Below are positions 45,447 through 55,207 of a stretch of DNA of 64,000 bases, one piece after another. The position numbers were made by a program, and so were the translations under genes. Position 1 is the first letter of the stretch; the number at the start of each line of letters is the position of its first letter. This stretch comes from Agelaius tricolor (taxonomy: Eukaryota; Chordata; Aves; Passeriformes; Icteridae). The notes beneath the pieces are model-generated. The model worked only from the letters and a program-made list of their open reading frames with translations. It did not search any database and was not told the DNA's origin. Location of the stretch: positions 1,054,001-1,118,000 of the forward strand of contig JALJCS010000051.1 of assembly GCA_023055355.1 (NCBI GenBank). The letters run 5' to 3'.

Positions 45447-45506
45447 GGGAATGACAGCACTCTCCTCTTCCAGCCCAGTGTTAAAGCTCCATGTCCCAAC
45501 ACTTAC

Positions 45507-45626
45507 CTTGCCCTTATTCATGAGAGACAGTGTCATTTCACAGACATCACAAGTGTCGAAGTTCTGAAATACCACCTCTGGTGGGGAAATCTGGAACGAG
45601 CTCTGCTTTGGGGGAACTGAAGGCAG
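45507..45626 (-). CDS. HYDIN: HYDIN-like exon 3, start of the first ASH domain
   Basis: 40 codons, phase 0/0, CTCTCCAG acceptor and AAG/GTAAGT donor. It contains FQISPPEVVFQNFDTCDVCE followed by MTLSLMNKGK. The pattern of Pro-x-x-Val-x-Phe, then a hydrophobic strand and Leu-x-Asn-Lys-Gly, is the ASH-domain entry typical of HYDIN. Confidence 0.75.
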
Positions 45627-46087
45627 CTGGAGAGGAGAGAGAGCAGGGAGAGGTTCAGCTGCTGGGAGGAAGGTTCATGAAGGATCCCATGCACTGATGC
45701 CCAGTGAAGTACAGGCTCTGGGTGAGCACACCTGGGCAAACAGTGGCTCACCCACCTCTGCTCTGAGCCGATCCACAGCTGCTGGGCCACACAGAGCTGC
45801 CTCAAGCCAAGCTGCTCTTCTGGCATGGATTTCTCCAGGTTTCCTCCTCCAGAGTGCCAGGCAGCACTTTCCTTAAGCACAGCCCTGTGCCCATGTGGTC
45901 ACAGAGCTCTGGGGCACTGCCTGAGCACTCATGAAGTACAATTCATGAATTTACATTAGACTCCATGGGAAATGATTTTGGGATGTCCTTTACTCTGAGA
46001 CAGGGAAACCGAGGCCCACACAACTGCAAATATCTTTTTTGCTCTAGAATTTAGACATCAGTAAGAAGAGCACAGGACCAGAGGAGG

Positions 46088-46526
46088 TGTGAGAGATGAG
46101 GCGATATTTTGCTGAAGCTAAAAGGTTATTAAGTTAAAGAATGAAAGTTGTTGGTTCTGTGTGGTGTTGTTTGGACTGTTTGGAATTGTTCAGGTTTGCT
46201 TGTTGGGCGTTGCTGTGAGCTGGCAGAGGGACGGGGTTGAAGACCTGACCAAAAGGAAGCAGGATGAGAGGGGAGGGGACACAAAGGCTGGCAATCTGAG
46301 AGAATAGAAGTTCCCAAGTACCCATCCAAGAGGAAAGGGGACGGGGACCACTCCAGCCGGGTACAAAGGGCATACAAAGATTGCCATTTTGTTGGAGGCT
46401 GTGTTTGTTCATCTCCGGAGGGGAGGGAGACACAACCAGCTCGGCTGAATCATTACTAATAAACAGTTTTCTTTTGCTTCGATGACTTTGTCCCCTTTAA
46501 TTGTATTTAATAGTGCATTTCTAACA
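46088..46526 (+). repeat. Solo LTR with 4 bp target duplication
   Basis: TGTGAGAGATGAGG to GCATTTCTAACA, 439 bp. GAGG lies on both sides (46084-46087 and 46527-46530). Poly(A) signal ACTAATAAACAG near 46456. A 4 bp duplication fits a class I (gamma-type) element. It lies between HYDIN-like exons 2 and 3. Confidence 0.7.
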
Positions 46527-47649
46527 GAGGTAAAGGCAAAAATAAAGTAACACTGAAGTTAGGAAAAAGACAAATGAGTTGAAAATAAAAAGAACAATGA
46601 GAAGAATGCTGAATGAGGATAAGGTTCAGTTATTTTCTCAGCAACTTGGGTAAAAGTAGAGTTGGTATCTCCTTTTTCCATGGGCTTTAAATGGGTGCTT
46701 TCTTGTCATTATTGCCATCTTATTGAATGCCATTGTAGAGGCACGTCTGGAATGACACAACAACAGCAAATGCTTCTGGAGCAGAGACATTGCTTGGAGA
46801 AAACTCTGCCCTGCTTTGTCTGCCTTCTCCAGCCACACTGCTGTCACTGCAGAGACGCAAGCAGGTCTCCTCTGTGACTTCACAGCAGACACATTCTGCT
46901 GAAGGGAGTGGCTGCAGCACACTGTCCCTGAGCTGTGCCCTTCCCTGAGGTGTTCCCAAGGCCCCTCTCCAGGGCAATCCTTAACCAGTGTGTTCTGTGT
47001 CTCTCACTGACAATTTCCTGCTCAACAGCCCACCTCGGTCACCTACCCCTTTGGACTGTGCTTTCTACTGAGCCAGTCCTGCCAGAAAAGCAGCTTTAAA
47101 CACAACTCTAAGTAGGCACTGATCCAGATAAAGCACATCCATTCCCTTCTGCCCAGGGCCAGTCCCCTGGACATCTGGCAGCCTGCAAAATCTAACACCC
47201 CCTCAGGGTCCCAACACATTGTTCCAGCCCAAAGCAGTAATGCAATTTGTTTTGTTAAAGCTGAAGTCATTCCTGCAGGTCCTCGGCCTTCCAAGGCCAA
47301 CGCTGCCACTGTGGAGGGAATGCTGTGACCCCAAGCATTTGATGGTGACCACACCAAAGCAAGAGGTGGCTCCTTCAGCAGGAGAATGGCCCATGGCAAT
47401 GCTGTGCCTTTGTGTCCCCAGCCTTCCCCCCATTGTTTCAGCAATGGCAGCTACACTTAGACAGCTTCAGCAGAGCTTATTTGTGTTAGCTTAGTGCAGA
47501 TCAGGACTCCCAGCCCACCTCTAACAGCAGCTGGCAATGACAACAGGACCTGCACACTGAGGCATTTTGCTGGAGGCAAGCCTGTCACAAGCACACACCC
47601 TCTTCAAACTTCCCATCAAACAGAAAGGAGAAGAGCAGGAAAAGGCTAC

Positions 47650-47769
47650 CTTTGGACCAGTCTTCCCCAGGTCTACACATGGGCCAATTCTGGGTAGAAA
47701 ACTCCCGCCAGTGCTGGCCTTCTTCTTCATGTGGAGAAACTTCTGCCACAGGAACTTAGAGGGAAGCAG
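47650..47769 (-). CDS. HYDIN: HYDIN-like exon 2
   Basis: Exactly 40 codons, phase 0 on both sides, with a CTTTCAG acceptor and an AAG/GTAGCC donor. It encodes LLPSKFLWQKFLHMKKKAST then GGSFLPRIGPCVDLGKTGPK. The segment is basic and linker-like, before the first ASH domain. Confidence 0.6.
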
Positions 47770-48402
47770 CTGAAAGGCAAAAATAAACCAGCTAGAGCCT
47801 CAGAGTTGGGCTTGTTCAGAAAGGCTTTTCTTGAACAAGTGGCACTGGTGAACAATTTGTGGTCACATTGTCCAGGACAGTCCTGGAAGCCCTGGAAGTT
47901 GCTTGCTGAAATACTCAGCACCAATAAATTAACAATACAGAGGGCAATACACATACTCCAACCACATGGCTCTGTCCCATCAGCTTCTCCGTGATTGCAT
48001 GTGACATGGTTGGGGATTTCTGCTCTTGGGGCATTTGTTTCCTCTTTAGTTCTATTGGATTGAGGCAGTGACCTTTTCAAAGAATGGGGAGGAGCTCTCA
48101 GAACTGCCCTGACTCCATCCCTGCACAACACTCAGAGCTCACAGCAAGGAGATAGCACTGCTGGCTGAGTCCAAGAGAGGCAAGAAAGGAACGTTGTACC
48201 AAGAGTGAGGAGCACAGGAATGTGTCCAAGTTTTAGTTCTCTCTGTTAATTAGCATTTGTTTTCTCTCTCTGGGCTCACAGACTCCTCCACAGAAGAAAA
48301 CAGAGGGATCTCCTGGACAGAGCCTCAGCAGTGGGGCATCTTCAGTCAAGTGAGCTCCAGACACCAAGGGACCTTTGTGGCCCTGGCTCCAGGGAGCAGG
48401 AA

Positions 48403-49003
48403 AGAACTGTACAGCCCTCAAGATTCCTACCAATCCAGAGCTTTCAAGAGAAGCCAACTCCTTTGGGAGAGATACCATCAACACATGGTAAACCAAAACC
48501 AGGGGAGAATTCCCAGCACAGGAAGATTTCCACCATCCTGCAGAACAAAGGTGTGATGGTGTTCACAGGGGTCTTAGGATGAGGGAAGAGATGAGGATCT
48601 GACTCCATGGTTCAGCAGGCTTGATTTATTATTTTGTGATATATAATATATTAAAACTACACTAAAAGAATAGAAGAAAGGATTTCATCAGAAGGCTAGC
48701 TCAGAATAGAAGAGGAAGGAATGATAACAAAGGCTTCTGGCCTGGACTCTCTGTCTGAGCCAGCTGGGCTGTGATTGGCCATTAATTACAAACATCCAAC
48801 ATGGGCCAATCAAAGATCCACCTGTTGCATTCCACAGCAGCAGATAATAATTGTTTACATTTTGTTCCTGAGGCTTCTCAGCTTCTCAGGAGGAAAAATC
48901 CTAAGGAAAGGATTTTTCATAAAAGATGTCTGCGACACAAAGGTGCTGAGACATTTTCTTCTGGATGTGCTGCAGCAGATAACTTGCTTTGCTGTACACT
49001 GTG
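48403..49003 (+). repeat. Local direct duplication, copy B, split by an LTR
   Basis: Counterpart of 45185-45446. The homology runs to CAAAGG at 48551, is interrupted by the LTR at 48552-48937, and resumes at 48938. The insertion therefore postdates the duplication, or occurred only in this copy. Confidence 0.85.
48552..48937 (-). repeat. Solo LTR, TGTCACAGACAT family, copy 3
   Basis: Reverse orientation: the plus strand begins TGTGATGGTGTTCAC and ends GATGTCTGCGACA. Perfect 6 bp target duplication CAAAGG (48546-48551 and 48938-48943). Confidence 0.92.
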
Positions 49004-49175
49004 TCTGCAGGGCTGGATCCGTGCCCACACAGGAGCTGGGAGAGAACAGCTGCTTTGGAAGCTCTTCCAGCTGGGACCAGCCCTGTCTCACAGGGCTTTG
49101 GGCAGAGTTTGAGCTTCCCCCCAACATGCTCAGGTGCCCAAGGGCAGCTTGGTCTTGACACCAGCAGGGGCAATT

Positions 49176-49723
49176 TACAAATCACAAACGGGACAGGGCT
49201 GCTGTGGAACTGCCTGGAGCTGTTTTATTTTCCAGCATCACTCTCATTACATGGTTATGACAATGGGAAGATGCCAGCAGCTCACATCCCAGGCAGCAGA
49301 CCAAGAACTTAATGTTACAACTTCCTTTATAAGTTTCTTGACCAATCACACAAAGCAAAAGCACATTGACAGTAGTTCTATCCAACCACTATAAGCACAC
49401 ATACCTTTGGTTAAAACAATGCTTGCTTATTTTGAATACAATACCTGCTTGTAAGCCTTAAAGCACAATGCACAGAGCTCCATTATTAAGCCTTAACCCT
49501 CCTAATATCTTGCTAGATAAACTTTTCTGTAGCTTAGGGAGTTATTCTAGACAAGTATTAATACACAAACCATTGTTCTATTTGTCCTTGCTTTTCTACT
49601 TTTTAAATAATTTTTCTGCTGACCTATCTCATGGCTGCTGCTTAGCTCTAATCACAGTTCTACTGTCTCTGAGGCTGCCTTTTGCAGCTTTCCCAAAACC
49701 CTTTGATTTTGTGGATTCCCACA
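49176..49723 (-). repeat. LTR, TGTGGGAATCC family, copy 2
   Basis: 548 bp inverted homologue of 43430-43980. Unlike copy 1, it keeps a polypurine tract directly upstream in its own orientation (49724-49740), so it is the 3' end of a partly retained element. Confidence 0.82.
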
Positions 49724-49845
49724 ATTCCCCCTCTCTTTTCAGCTAAAAAGAAACCTTCATAATTGTGTCATTCATTACTTGTGTTTCGTAGCCTTACTAT
49801 AATATTTCTGCTTATTACCTACTTACAGCATTTTCTTGCTTGCAC
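49724..49845 (-). mobile_element. Polypurine tract and short internal ERV remnant
   Basis: On the minus strand, GAAAAGAGAGGGGGAAT abuts the TGTGGG LTR start. The preceding 100 bp are likely the end of the element's internal region. No coding motif is recognisable. Confidence 0.55.
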
Positions 49846-49916
49846 TGAAGCAGGGGCAGGGAGAGCAGGGACACCAGGGCAGTTTGCAGCTTTAACACAG
49901 CCCAGTGGGTACTTAC

Positions 49917-49988
49917 AGTGAAAGATGTCAGTCTTTCCCTGGACAAAAGACGAGGTGTCGAGGTCTTCTTTGGGAATCCAGAAGCCAT
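49917..49988 (-). CDS. HYDIN: HYDIN-like exon 1 (start codon)
   Basis: 24 codons beginning MASGFPKKTSTPRLLSRERL and ending at a consensus GTAAGT donor in phase 0. The short Lys/Arg-rich start fits the N-terminus of HYDIN proteins. The ATG is chosen because the next exon joins in phase. The upstream 5' region lies toward the palindrome. Confidence 0.65.
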
Positions 49989-50052
49989 TTTGAAGGCAGG
50001 ATCTCCCAGATGAGTGACAATGCCCCAACAAAACTGGAAGAAGCAACAATGG

Positions 50053-50138
50053 AACTCTGAAAATCCAGAACCCAATTCATGGCAGATTCAAGGCATATAC
50101 TGGTGCTAAACATTTTCTATGATTTGAAAGTAGCTAAG
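50053..50138 (+). repeat. ~85 bp direct repeat, copy 1
   Basis: CTGAAAATCCAGAACCCAATTCATGG ... GATTTGAAAGTAGC is repeated with about 80% identity at 50828-50912. It lies just upstream of the HYDIN-like start exon. Confidence 0.75.
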
Positions 50139-50827
50139 TGCTTGTTTGGTGTAAGTAGCTGGTATGTTAGGCCTCTAGTTGGACTTTATTTGAACTATAG
50201 GGCTGCCTTGTGCAATTCAAAGATGGATCATACTGAAACCTGGAGCTCAAAATCTGAACGTTAATAAGAGTTAGAACAGACAAAGCTGCAGCCTAAATAT
50301 TACTTTAAAATAGCTAGAGTGGACATCCTCTTCTTTAGGCCAAAGCACCCCTGCTCTCTCAGCTGCTTCTCACAGGACTTGGGAGAGACTGGAATGTTAT
50401 GGCTAATGGCTTAAAAACTGTTATAAAGGACTTTCTGCCCATTGGGACAAAACTGTATAAAGAAGCTGCGACCACCCAAGCCCACCCTTCCCTGAAAATG
50501 CCTCTGGACTGGAACTTGGCACTGTGAGTTAAGCTGCCTAAGGGAACTTGAGACAAGATCAAGGTGACACTATTGTCCCATTAGCTCAGGGCTGGGGAGA
50601 AGTAAACAAGGCTGCAGAGAAAAACCTATCCACAACAAAGCCAAACCCAGCAGCTGTGCTGAAAATCAGCTCTGTCTGGCTTCAAGGTGGGGAAGCCACA
50701 GCCACAGACTCGTCTGCTGAGGCCAGGTTTGCACACAAACCTCCCATCAAAGACCTCCACAGTGCCCCCAGACCCATTCCTGAGGCCTTGCACCAGACGA
50801 CTGCAGGGCACGCAAAGTAACACAACA

Positions 50828-50912
50828 GAGCTGAAAATCCAGAAGCCAATTGATGGCAGACTCAAAGGACAGACAGATGCTAAAGATTTTATATTATTTG
50901 AAAGTAGCAATA
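50828..50912 (+). repeat. ~85 bp direct repeat, copy 2
   Basis: Second copy of 50053-50138, 775 bp away and close to the outer limit of the visible palindrome arm. The intervening DNA has no recognised gene. Confidence 0.75.
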
Positions 50913-51459
50913 GACAGAGTCCAACTTGCCCCACCCCAGGGAGGCACCTGGGAGGTCCCACCTTGCCCAAATCTGCAGGAATCCATTGGAGTCTTACGTT
51001 TTGCCAGACCTCCCCACAGAGAAGACCAGAAGAGGATTTGATGGTATGCCAATGGGATCCATGGAATGGTGATGTTTTTCACTTCATCTGTCTCTGTCAC
51101 TCTCCTTCTTCCCCTTCTTCCCAACCCCCCATCCCCCCCCTGCCACCCCCTGCTTCTTTTTCTTTTCCTTTCTCTATCTCTTCCTCACATTTACTGTTAC
51201 ATAAAATCCAGACTATTGATTTTGGCATATGGTCTCGTTTGCATCTCAATTCACAGGCCTCTCCATAATAATTTTAATAACCAGATGATAACAACCCACT
51301 GAAACTTGAACAGACCTTGGTCACCTTTAAGCAGTTTAAGCAACCACTATACGGGAAAAAAAGTATAGACCAGTACATTTAGAAAATGTTGCATTCCTTC
51401 AGTGCAAAAAAAAAGCACAATCAGTAGAGCATATATTGTTCATCCACTCAGCTGTGCAT

Positions 51460-51829
51460 TGTGGTGGTGTTCACAGGGGTCTTAGGATGAGGGAAGAGAT
51501 GAGGATCTGACTCTAGATTTATTATTTTATGATATATATTCTATTAAAATTATACCAAAAGAATAGAAGAAAGGATTTCATCAGAAGGCTAGCTAAGAAT
51601 AGAAAAAGAAAGAATGAATAACAAAAGCTTGTGTCTCAGACAGACAGTCTGAGCCAGCTGACTGTGAGTGGCCATTAATTAGAAACAACTCTAGGAGACC
51701 AATCACAGAGGCACCTGTTGCATTCCCAGCAGCAGATAACCATTGTTTACATTTTGTTCCTGAGGTCTCTCAGCTTCTCAGGAGAAAAAACCCAAAGGAA
51801 AGGATTTTTCATAAAACATGTCTGTGACA
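51460..51829 (-). repeat. Solo LTR, TGTCACAGACAT family, copy 4 (left arm)
   Basis: Reverse orientation, TGTGGTGGTGTTCAC to ATGTCTGTGACA. The flanks GTGCAT and GTGCAG form an imperfect 6 bp duplication. The mirrored copy in the right arm has the same mismatch. Confidence 0.9.
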
Positions 51830-51964
51830 GTGCAGACCACCAAACTGCTGCACCGGAAGACGGGCATTATCCCATCCTGTATTTCCCTTTGGCATTCTCT
51901 CTCAGAGTGCAGATGAGACAAAACCAAAAAGTTCAACTTGAGTCAATCTTTACCTTCAAAGGAA

Positions 51965-52075
51965 ATTCAGGAACTTTCTGCAGAGGCCGATGCTCTGCAC
52001 GCTGATGAACTCCTTGCAGAGGCCAATGCTCTGCACGCTCAGGAACTTTGCAGAGGCCAATGCTCCGCGAACAAT
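51965..52075 (+). repeat. Three short tandem units of GCAGAGGCCAATGCTCTGCACGCT type
   Basis: CAGAGGCC(A/G)ATGCTC recurs at about 51978, 52017 and 52052, spaced 35-39 bp. Each unit contains a CCAAT word except the first (CCGAT). The array is conserved in the right arm (about 62910-63010). Confidence 0.85.
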
Positions 52076-52277
52076 TCCCCTGGCGAATCGCCCAGTGAAG
52101 CCGCCTGCAGGAGCCCAGGCTGCGCACAACCAGCCAGGGCCGCGTTCTCAGGCAGCTGAGGCCGCGCCGCTGTCACAGACGCTGCCGCCGCCTTCGTGGT
52201 TTCCAGGCAGCCGCGGAACCCGGCAGCCGCCGCCCTTTCCCGGATCCTGCCCCTCCCGGCCCCGCACGCCCCCCAAG

Positions 52278-52341
52278 ATGCTGCCGGGGCTCGGGGGCTT
52301 CGTCTGCCTGGGCTGGGGCTCGGCCTCCCCTGCGGGACAAG
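52278..52341 (+). CDS. Candidate first coding exon in the CpG island (left arm)
   Basis: ATG in a GC-rich context (AAGATGC), 21 codons MLPGLGGFVCLGWGSASPAG-Gln plus one base, then a strong AAG/GTGAGG donor. Conserved in the right arm with the same start and donor. The product is unknown and no downstream exon was found, so this may be a promoter-associated fragment of a gene captured in the duplication. Confidence 0.3.
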
Positions 52342-52862
52342 GTGAGGGGGGGTCCCCGGGGGTCGTGTCCCCCCGGGAGCGTGGGTGAGTCCCCCATGTC
52401 CCCCCCAAGCCGGGGTCACCCCCTTTTCTCTGCCCAGAGCTCCTGAGACAGCTCCTGCTGCCCCCTGGGAGGGGCTTTGAGGAGCCCCCCCGGGGACCCC
52501 CTTGAATGCCCATTCCTGGGCACTGGGACCCTTCGCATCTCCTTCCCCAGCTGCAGGACCCCCTGCACCCCCTTATCCTGCCCCGACACCCCCTGCACCC
52601 CCTTTCCCGGGTGTCCTCCTCTCCCAGCCCCTGGATCCCCCGTTTCCATGAGCCCGGGGACGCCCGGACCCCATTCCCGGCCAGCCCGGGGCACCTCAGC
52701 CCCAGGCCTTCCTTGCCCGGCGACCGGTGACGTCACTGCAGACTCGGGCCGCCATTGGCGAGCAGCAAAGAGCGGCGCCAATGACGGGGCCGGAGGCGGC
52801 TCAGGGGCCGTGAAGAGCCTTGAGCTGTGAGGGGCCATGAGGGGCCATGAAGGGCCGTGAGG

Positions 52863-53120
52863 TGTCACTCTTGCGCCGAGAATGACACAGGAACAGGCAG
52901 GAGGCAGTATTGCAGAAAGACTAAAAGAAGGTTTTATTCAAGAGAACCGTGCGGTTTTTACAGAGTGATATGATATATTCTATTTGATTGGCTAGTTAAC
53001 AAAAAACATTCTTTATACACCGTCCTTGAGAAGAAGAGAAAGACGAAGTAGAAGAACACCACCTGCAGATTGTTTATACTGAAGTTCTCACATTCTTACA
53101 ACTTGCTAATAATTCTCCCA
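52863..53120 (-). repeat. Short LTR inside the minisatellite (left arm)
   Basis: 258 bp, the exact length of its right-arm mirror. In its own orientation it ends TTCTCGGCGCAAGAGTGACA and has a TATA-like box (less clear in this arm) and GAATAAAACC about 70 bp before the end. Minisatellite units flank it on both sides. Confidence 0.65.
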
Positions 53121-53159
53121 AGCTGCTGTGAGAAACACTTGCTGTTTCTCTCTCTCTGT

Positions 53160-53395
53160 GCCATGGCATCCACAGTGAGGGGCTGTGAGGGGTCTTGGGG
53201 AACTGTGAGGGAGCTATGAGGGGCTGTGAGGGGCCATGAGGGGCCATGAGCTGTGAGGGGCCATGAGGGGCCATGTGCTGTGAGGGGCCATGAGGGCCAT
53301 GGAGAACTGTGAGGGGCCATGTGCTGTGAGGGGCCATGAGGGGCTGTGAGGGACAATGAGGGGCCATAAGAGTCTGTGAGGGGCTGTGGGAGGCC
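53160..53395. repeat. GAGGGGCCAT minisatellite (left arm)
   Basis: About 20 variable 10-11 bp units of (T)GAGGGGC(CA/TG)(T/G). Outlying units at 52828-52862 show that the LTR at 52863-53120 was inserted into the array. Confidence 0.9.
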
Positions 53396-53707
53396 AGGCA
53401 CCCCATGGAACCAAGGGGCCATTGTCACACTGTGGAACCAAGGAGATCATTGTTGACAGTTTGGAACCTCATGGAACCAAGGGGCCGCTGTGGTGCAGCA
53501 AGGCCTTGTGGAACCAATGGGACCATGGTGACACTATGGAACCTCATGGTACCACAGGTCCATTGTTACACGGCAGCCACAGCAGGGCTGCAGAACCAAG
53601 GAGATCATTGTGACACTACACAACCTCATGGAATCAGGGCATCCATGTTGCACCGATGAACCTCATGGAGCAAAGGGTCCGTTGTGACACTGTGGAACCA
53701 AGGAGAC
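53396..53707 (-). repeat. TGTCACAATGG minisatellite (left arm)
   Basis: Reverse-complement units (CCATTGTCACACTGTGGAACC-type, GGAACCAAGGAGATCATTG) repeat about six times. Same family as 20555-20876. Confidence 0.88.
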
Positions 53708-53710
53708 TGT

Positions 53711-54280
53711 TGTTGGCAGCCTTACAAATTTATTGGTATTAGTTAGGGTGAGTTTAGGGTTATCTTTTATAGTGCTAATTTGGAAATGGAGAATACTACA
53801 GCAAAGAGCAGTGTTGTCCTCCTTATCAAATGTACATGGCAAAGCATTAAGGGACACCTATTATCGTAGAATGTTGCAGTGTGATGCCATTTCCTGTTTC
53901 ACCTATCCCAGCCCCCCAGGTGTGCCAACCTCTGCTTTCCCCTCCCCCTGTCCCTGGGCTTAAAAGGAGACGGGACCATGCGGGCTGGATTCTATTGGGA
54001 GATGTTGCAAGATTCAGAGGTCTGTCATCCTGGAATAAAACTCTGGATTTAAACTCTATGATAGAATCCTCTCCTTTTTCTCTTCACCATCACCTGAACC
54101 TTTGCCACCACAGGTAAACTGAGTTCCTACTATGCCTGCATTTGTTGCGAGTGCCTAGCTGCAGCATCCAGCCGGCCAAAGGTATCTCTGAGGTGAAACA
54201 CCACAGCTGCCGCCTATTGGCCCAGCAGCAAGGGTCAGACCAGGCCAGGCACATCACACCTGGAAATATTGGGGTTAACA
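53711..54280. repeat. LTR-like block (left arm), orientation ambiguous
   Basis: Termini TGTTGGCAGCC and GGGGTTAACA form a short TGTT/AACA inverted pair. Read rightward it has a TTAAAAGG TATA-like box (53962) and GGAATAAAACTCTGG (54030) with a CAG/GTAAAC donor after it. Read leftward it has CTATAAAAGATAACC and CAATAAATTTG near its other end. It is unrelated in sequence to the 388 bp LTR of the adjacent gag element. Confidence 0.5.
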
Positions 54281-54310
54281 TTCCATACCTCCCCCTCCTT
54301 TCTATCACAG

Positions 54311-54931
54311 TTAGATTTTGCTCATCTTCTGAGGAGAGGGATCAGGTGACAGTGGGAGAGGAGGATAAAGAGGGAAGGGTGTACTAGACGAGACAGGTTC
54401 AGGATTAGGTGAGGTAGGAGCAGGCAGTGGGATAGGGACAGATGAAGCAGGTGGGATAGGGCTAGGTTCTCTTGGTCTTATTGGAGCTACCTGTAAATCA
54501 ATATCTGCATAATGTTCCCTACTCAGACTTTCTTTCAATGCCAAGTGTTCTGAACAACGTTCCTCACAAACCCCACACTTATCTCTTGCAGATGCTCTAA
54601 CCACCATTAATCCACATTCATCCTGCCATTCTGGCTTTCCCCATAAATAGAAAAACAAATCAACATACGGAACCTCATCCCATTTTCCTTCTTGTTTACA
54701 AAATGACATTAACTGCGAAATAGTGTTATATTGCAGAGTTCTGTATTTTGGCCATTTTTTACCATTCTCCAAGACATATTCTGGCCACCATGTATTACAA
54801 TAATCAATCAACTTAGCTTTATGTAATTCTTCCCCAAAATTACCCTGTTTCCAATGTGCTAATAGGCACCCCAAAGGAGAACTTTGCGGAATAGAGGCAT
54901 TGCTGCCCAAAATCCCTTTGAGCTTCTCCAT
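54311..54931 (-). CDS. Gammaretrovirus-like gag N-terminal ORF (endogenous, left arm)
   Basis: An intact 206-codon frame from an ATG about 300 bp after the LTR-leader junction. The first two thirds read as a compact matrix-like domain rich in Trp and aromatic residues (EYVLENGKKWPKYRTLQYNT). The last third is Pro/Ser-rich, like the region between matrix and capsid. It stops before any capsid, protease or polymerase, so the element cannot replicate alone. A purine tract and an LTR-like block follow directly. It differs from the right-arm copy at three residues (Trp/Arg, Cys/Gly and His/Asn). Confidence 0.75.
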   Translation of the reverse strand: MEKLKGILGSNASIPQSSPLGCLLAHWKQGNFGEELHKAKLIDYCNTWWPEYVLENGKKWPKYRTLQYNTISQLMSFCKQEGKWDEVPYVDLFFYLWGKPEWQDECGLMVVRASARDKCGVCEERCSEHLALKESLSREHYADIDLQVAPIRPREPSPIPPASSVPIPLPAPTSPNPEPVSSSTPFPLYPPLPLSPDPSPQKMSKI

Positions 54932-55207
54932 CCAAAAACACACCACAGCTGCCGAACCTGCAACGCTTTTCACGATTGTCTTATGGAACGGTGCCTAGGC
55001 AATACCACCAGGAATTCCTTTAGCCCAACCAAGCGTAGCTTTCGCTGCGTCTTATTGGCAGGCACCCAAACCAAAGTAAAAAGCACCTTACCTTTCTCCC
55101 AGGGATGTTTTGAGCGACAGAAGCGGTCGTGGCCGATCGAGCTCCCTGAGAATCCCTCGGTGCCGGTTGGAGCGTGGTCGAGTCGCGAAACTCGCTTCAG
55201 CAGCACC

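Larger units (their letters stand above)
27259..49988 (-). pseudogene. HYDIN: HYDIN-like gene, truncated paralogue with internal gaps (status uncertain)
   Basis: HYDIN is a very large ciliary central-pair protein built of ASH/MSP-type beta domains. Thirteen minus-strand exons, colinear with its N-terminal part, run from ATG at 49988 to a stop at 27259. Phases match across exons 1-5, 6-10 and 11-13, and all splice sites but one are consensus. Compared with the family as I remember it, about 250 residues are missing between exons 5 and 6, and a larger block between exons 10 and 11. The 10/11 junction is out of phase, and exon 5 lacks a good donor. Introns hold at least seven LTRs, a 94 bp tandem repeat and local duplications. 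It may be a dying pseudogene, or a short expressed paralogue using exons I could not see. Confidence 0.75.
51945..52862 (+). promoter_or_regulatory. CpG-rich promoter-like island with CRE and paired CCAAT (left arm)
   Basis: GC- and CpG-dense block, strikingly different from the surrounding AT-rich DNA. It contains a perfect cAMP-response element TGACGTCA (52728-52735), an ATTGG box (52754-52758) and a CCAAT box (52778-52782) facing each other, plus a candidate first exon (52278-52341). This is the composition of a constitutive or germ-cell promoter. No expression evidence is available. Confidence 0.65.

Noticed and set aside
53160..53660. CRISPR-like array of short repeats
   Set aside because: Units are directly abutting and variable, with no unique spacers, and the genome is a bird's. 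These are minisatellites.
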